Part shown: piece after piece, positions 60,209 to 64,000 of the stretch
Layout: the number at the start of each line of letters is the position of its first letter
How positions within the stretch are numbered: the stretch's first letter is position 1
NCBI GenBank assembly: GCA_001592805.2
Contig: CP051140.1
Span: 3,535,501-3,599,500 of the forward strand
Source of the DNA: Peltaster fructicola
Taxonomy: Eukaryota > Ascomycota > Dothideomycetes
Length of the DNA: 64,000 nt
Direction of reading: 5' to 3'
Program-made: the position numbers and the translations under genes
The notes under the pieces: generated by a model
Databases searched by the model: none
What the model saw: the letters and a program-made list of their open reading frames with translations, nothing else
Told to the model about the DNA's origin: nothing

Positions 60209-61165
60209 TCACCACAACGGCTGCTTCGATCGCTCTATCGCCACAGCTGTGGCCTCATCGATGTCTTCATCTGGCAGGTTCAGTGCTGCGTTCTGGAGCT
60301 TGCCGAGCTTCTCGAAATCGCCATTACCATCCTTGTAGAATATCCGTGTGTACATGATGTGCACGTACGCGAAACGATCGCCTTGCTGGGCAGCTTTCTG
60401 AGCTGCGGCAACACGCTGATGGGCAGATACCTTCTTGATCGTCCATTCCGACTCTTCATCTCCTGTCACTCGAAGGATAGAGCTCAGCATGTCCCGTTGG
60501 CTGACGGCGAACGAATTGACGAAGACATTCTTGTTCTTGTACAGCTCGAGAGAAGGACCAGAATCAGACGTGACTGGCAAGCTAAGGATAGCAGCGACCG
60601 CTCTTCCAACTTGTGGCCAAGTAGATGTGCAGATCTTGGTCTCGCCGTCGTCGAAGCATGTCATTTCTTTCTTGTTGATGTTGAAACCAAAGGCATCAGG
60701 GATGGCAAGGGACCATTCGTACCAGAAGCCGTTTGTCAATGCTATTTACGAGCTCTTCCCGACCTCCTTGATGTACTCCTTGACGCGATAAACATCTGCA
60801 AAAGCGGCAACATCGTTACGGACGTCCTCGGATGAGATGTCAGGTGTCCATTCGTTTGGCATGATCCATGAGACTCCTGCCTCACCAGCTGCACGAATGA
60901 GCTTCTCTTGTGTGCCTGGTGCTGCTGATATGCCGAGTGTGGTGACTAGAGCTTCATGACCTTTGAGTGCTGTCACGAGGGAGGATTCGTCGTCGTAGTT
61001 GACATTTGCGGCTTTGATTCCTTTTGGAGGCTTGCTCTTGCTGTCAGCACGAGTGATAGCAGTGAGGTTGAATCTGCCAGTCTTGAGTAAAGCTGTGGCC
61101 ATGTGGCTACCGCTGTTGCCGCTAACGCCAACAATAGCAATGTTTTTGATGTTAGTGGACGACAT
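60209..61165 (-). CDS. NmrA/isoflavone-reductase-like NAD(P)-binding protein, in-frame stop
   Basis: The frame from MSSTNIKNIAIVGVSGNSGS gives a Rossmann fold with motif VGVSGNSGS at residues 13-21, and continues in the same frame through NEWTPDI and NGFWYEWSLAIPD to a stop at 60209, 318 codons in all. A TAA at 60746-60748 divides it after YIKEVGKSS. The part after the stop is clearly the same protein family, since NGFWYEWSLA is conserved next to the GKSS segment. No GT-AG pair removes the stop neatly. So this is a recently disabled gene or a sequence error. The family are NAD(P)-binding reductases or redox sensors; the substrate is unknown. Confidence 0.75.
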
Positions 61166-61763
61166 TGTAATGATGGTATGAGAGACACGACGATTCAGTG
61201 AAAGATCGTGTGAGATATGATTTTGAGGCAGTGGTCGGAGATTCATACTTTGTACCTCGTCCTAAGCAGTATTTTCGTGCGGCAAGCACATATTGTGAGC
61301 GCCATCGCCGCGTGGGTGTAGTCAACGCTATGCCCTTGCGCGTATCGAGTGCGGTGGACATTGACGGAGTAGCTGTGTAGTCGAAAGGTGTTGTAGTTCT
61401 GTTGCGCGCTAGCCCGTATTCGTATATGCGCGACGGCTCTGATTGGATGATTGCTTCATGCCAAGATACCATGAGCTCCAATGGACAATCGGATCATATT
61501 GTACATCCACTACCCTGGCGAGTCTTGATGAGTCTCCGTTGCGGCACCTTGATCCCGCTCGTCAGCCGTGCCAATTGTCGGAAGACAGCCACCTTCCGCC
61601 GCCCTACTCACAGGCATTGATGGGTTGTACAAGTGTCTTCGCTACGGCATGGAATACAAATACACTATCGCGCAGTAACTCCCTATGAATGTAGTCGACC
61701 ACGTCTGGAGCCGACTCTACGCAAAGCGCTAAACCGCTGTTCAACTTGGGCTGGCCGCTGGTC
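61166..61763. other. Intergenic stretch, nothing supported
   Basis: 598 bp. Contains short frames only, plus the presumed promoter of the NmrA-like gene. Confidence 0.4.
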
Positions 61764-62162
61764 TTACAGTCCACCACCACAGAACAATGCCACAACGACA
61801 CAGAAGAGCACAGCAAAGACACAGATCATACCGATCTTCACTGCTTCGTTATGTGTGTGCTCGAACGCCTCTCTGTTGACGTCCGATGATTGTAACAGAG
61901 GCATGGTTCCCTCTTCCATATCTTGAGCCCACACAGCTGCTGTGATCTCATTCGCATTGTTCAGCAATGCCGAGGCAATCCAGCTCGACTTTCGTCCTGG
62001 CTCGAGACTCCTTACTAGAGTCTTCCCCGAGAGCAGGACATCGTCTGCAGCAGATGTGACGATGCTATCATTACGCCCACTTGTGCTGATGAAGCCTCGA
62101 CCTTTGATTTGATGTCCATGCCGTGTGGTATCTCCTTCGAGGTTTGCATGTTGATGACTCAT
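61764..62162 (-). CDS. Possible small tail-anchored membrane protein (132 aa)
   Basis: The frame from MSHQHANLEGDTTRHGHQ runs to a C-terminal hydrophobic helix (IGMICVFAVLFCVVVALFCG) followed by GGL, the layout of a tail-anchored or small type-II protein. The middle contains SIVTSAADDVLLSGKTLVRS, which looks folded. I do not recognise the family. An upstream in-frame ATG would add 16 residues. Composition and the well-placed membrane tail favour a real gene, but no splice or homology evidence backs it. Confidence 0.45.
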   Translation of the reverse strand: MSHQHANLEGDTTRHGHQIKGRGFISTSGRNDSIVTSAADDVLLSGKTLVRSLEPGRKSSWIASALLNNANEITAAVWAQDMEEGTMPLLQSSDVNREAFEHTHNEAVKIGMICVFAVLFCVVVALFCGGGL

Positions 62163-62393
62163 GGTGGCGTAGATGTGATATGTCTCTGTGGCGAGTATAT
62201 GTACTTCCATGTTTGATGAAGGCAGATCTGACGTTCGCCTGGGTCATGTACGCTATGGGTATGGAGAGAGGCTCGACCAATCCGAGAGGTTGTGTTTCAA
62301 AAACGAAGTGTCAGTTGGTTGGGTTTGAGCCGCTCCATAACAGCAGAGTTCGTCTGATGCTACCATGGATGACAGCTCCTCACTCTACCCGGA

Positions 62394-64000
62394 TCAAAGA
62401 ATAGCATTCTGTCCTTCGATGTGAGCCGTCTCTTTCTGATTTACTGCCTGCCCAGGAGCGGGTGCGTCGACATCGAACATGGTGATAGAATTTTCTGGTT
62501 GCGCAGGAATTTGCGAGTCCTTCTCTGTTGACCGGTTTGGTGCAGCCTTACCCTGGAAGACCTGCGATGTGGCTTGCTTGAACGCGCCGGAAGCAGTCGA
62601 GCCAACGGAGGCTGCCTTCTCTGACGCCCAGTCAAGATAGGATTGCTTGTTCCTTCGCTCAACCTCGTTCTCGAGATTCTGTACATCAGCATCAGAGAGC
62701 TCCTTGCCACTAGCTTCTTCGTTCTTCTGTCGCTCTTTCTGCTCCTTGAGCTCTTCTTCGCGAAGTGCTTTCTGTTCCTTCTCAAGCTCTTCAGAGTCCA
62801 CATCTTCGAAACCTAGCTTACGAAGAATGGTACCAGCCAGGAATCTGTAAGCAGTGTGACCAGTCACTATATCGCTCACGTCCACGTTCTCGACGCCAGC
62901 TACACCTTCAATGGGTTGCAGACCCGCCACGCCGAGCTGGATACTGCTGCTTCGGTACAAAAGCCAAGGATGTAGTCCTTGGTAGAGTAGACGTTGACAA
63001 CTCTACCAGTGACCACAGCTCGCATAGCTCGCCAGTTGACAGAGTCCGAAGCTGTGGGTGTACCGATCAGGACCACACTCTCGACGAGACCAAAAGCCTT
63101 ACGCTCGGCTAGTCGTTGCAGGCACACAGAGATCACTTTCGCACCCAAGCTGTATCCAACAAGTGTTACAGGTCGCTCGCCTTGCGCCTTGTTGATCAGA
63201 GCTTCCGCGAGCACTTCTCCAGCTTTGATCGCACGATAGTTGGCCACACTCCACGGATTGTCAATGATTCGTGATACCTTCAGAAGACCCAGCGGCCAGA
63301 GGCCAGCTGTCAATGCCGCGAAGACAGTCCTTTTGATGATCTCGCTCTTCGCATAACCCCAAGCAGCACTTGTGATCATGGTCGTCAGGGCATTTCCGAT
63401 GCTGAGTAGTGATTCCAGTTCGAATCGCAGGGCGAAGGACTCCAATCCCGTCCCGACGACGCGCCAAGGAGCAACGACCTCATCCTTGTCAGTGAGCCAA
63501 CCAGAAATGCCAATTGCCACTCGTAGACGTCGATACTCCTTCTCATGCCTCTTGGAGCGGTGATATGTACGGACAGGCACGAAGCCAAAGTCCTCCACTT
63601 CTCGAGCATACTGATCCATCATCTGACCAGTCATACGACCACCATATGCACCAAAGAGACCGCCGACAAGAACGGAGCTTCCTGCTAGAGTGCCCAGGTA
63701 GCCAGCGGCAGCAGTTGCACCAAGTCCAAGGCCGCCCATGACCGATCCAATACCGGCAGCCAGCAAAGGAGCAGCGAGCCCACCAGTGATGCCAATAAGG
63801 GCTGCACCTGCAACTGTCGCAAGTCCTACTCGCCAAGCACGGCTGTCCTTGTTGCTCTCTGCTGCTGCTTTCGTCTCTTCCTCAGCTTTCATGCCCTCAG
63901 CAGCCGTGAGTAATGTTTGTGCTACTTTCGCCTCATCATCAGCCAGGAACTTAGTGGATAGTTTGAGCGATGTGGCCAACCGTAGAAGCAAGATTCTTGA
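62394..64000 (-). CDS. DUF726-family membrane/hydrolase-fold protein (Mil1/TMCO4-like), 5' end outside window, frame changes once
   Basis: The visible upstream frame has a Gly/Ala-rich double membrane hairpin (LATVAGAALIGITGGLAAPL and LGATAAAGYLGTLAGSSVLV), then ISGWLTDKDEVVAPW and an alpha/beta-hydrolase-like nucleophile elbow VGYSLGAKVI, all typical of DUF726. It stops at 62900 after YILGFCTEAAVSSSA. The other frame continues as YRSSSIQLGVAGLQPIEGVA and then a Glu/Lys-rich coiled-coil tail to 62394. The two join perfectly if the AAAA run at 62959-62962 (TTTT on the coding strand) is one base short, giving the family motif YILGFLYRSSSIQ. Yeast Mil1 interacts with an adaptin; the function here is inferred only at family level. 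Confidence 0.85.

Overview
The window is nuclear DNA of a filamentous ascomycete (Pezizomycotina). Evidence: dense protein genes on both strands, short introns of about 42-81 bp with GTRNGY donors and CTAAC/CTGAC-type branch points just before the acceptor, and typical fungal families (HET domain, fungal shugoshin, DASH subunit Dad2, ArAE/DUF2421, DUF3433-like, NCS1 permease, alpha-glucoside transporter). Dothideomycetes is my best guess from overall gene style, but this is inference. I see no mobile element, virus-like element, CRISPR array, rRNA or tRNA.

Layout. 1-5 kb: C-terminal part of an ArAE-type membrane transporter and a hexose-transporter-like MFS gene with a broken reading frame. 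5-9 kb: NADP-glutamate dehydrogenase and the COMPASS WD40 subunit Swd1, both on the minus strand. 9.6-20.6 kb: RNA polymerase II largest subunit (divergent from swd1), a HET-domain gene and Mediator subunit Med5. 20.7-25.2 kb: a short-chain dehydrogenase and exportin-1/Crm1. 26-29.2 kb: a secreted, possibly GPI-anchored Cys-rich protein divergent from a large DUF3433-like membrane protein. 30-37 kb: Ypi1 (PP1 regulator), Dad2 (DASH/kinetochore), an NCS1 nucleobase-type permease and shugoshin. 37.8-41.4 kb: a Thr-rich single-pass membrane protein and an alpha-glucoside-type sugar transporter. 41.7-53.2 kb: a 3831-residue Tom1/HUWE1-type HECT ubiquitin ligase. 53.9-64 kb: an orphan gene, a fatty-acid-hydroxylase-superfamily protein, bifunctional PFK-2/FBPase-2, an NmrA-like protein with an in-frame stop, a small tail-anchored candidate and a DUF726 protein running off the right edge.

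How the genes relate. Most are unrelated housekeeping genes. Two loose themes stand out: Pol II transcription (swd1, rpb1, med5 within 13 kb) and chromosome segregation (ypi1, dad2, sgo1 within 7 kb).

Main caution. Several genes, including essential rpb1, change reading frame by what looks like one missing base, usually in a short homopolymer. Because rpb1 cannot be dead, I read these mostly as consensus errors in the assembly rather than as pseudogenes. The 11.4-kb HECT ligase frame and crm1 are uninterrupted, so the errors are sparse. I did not find a convincing previously undescribed system. The best leads are a Thr at the leptomycin-B cysteine position of Crm1, a 47-bp tandem duplication that copies a start codon out of frame, and a 72-bp duplication encoding paired CPNC motifs.
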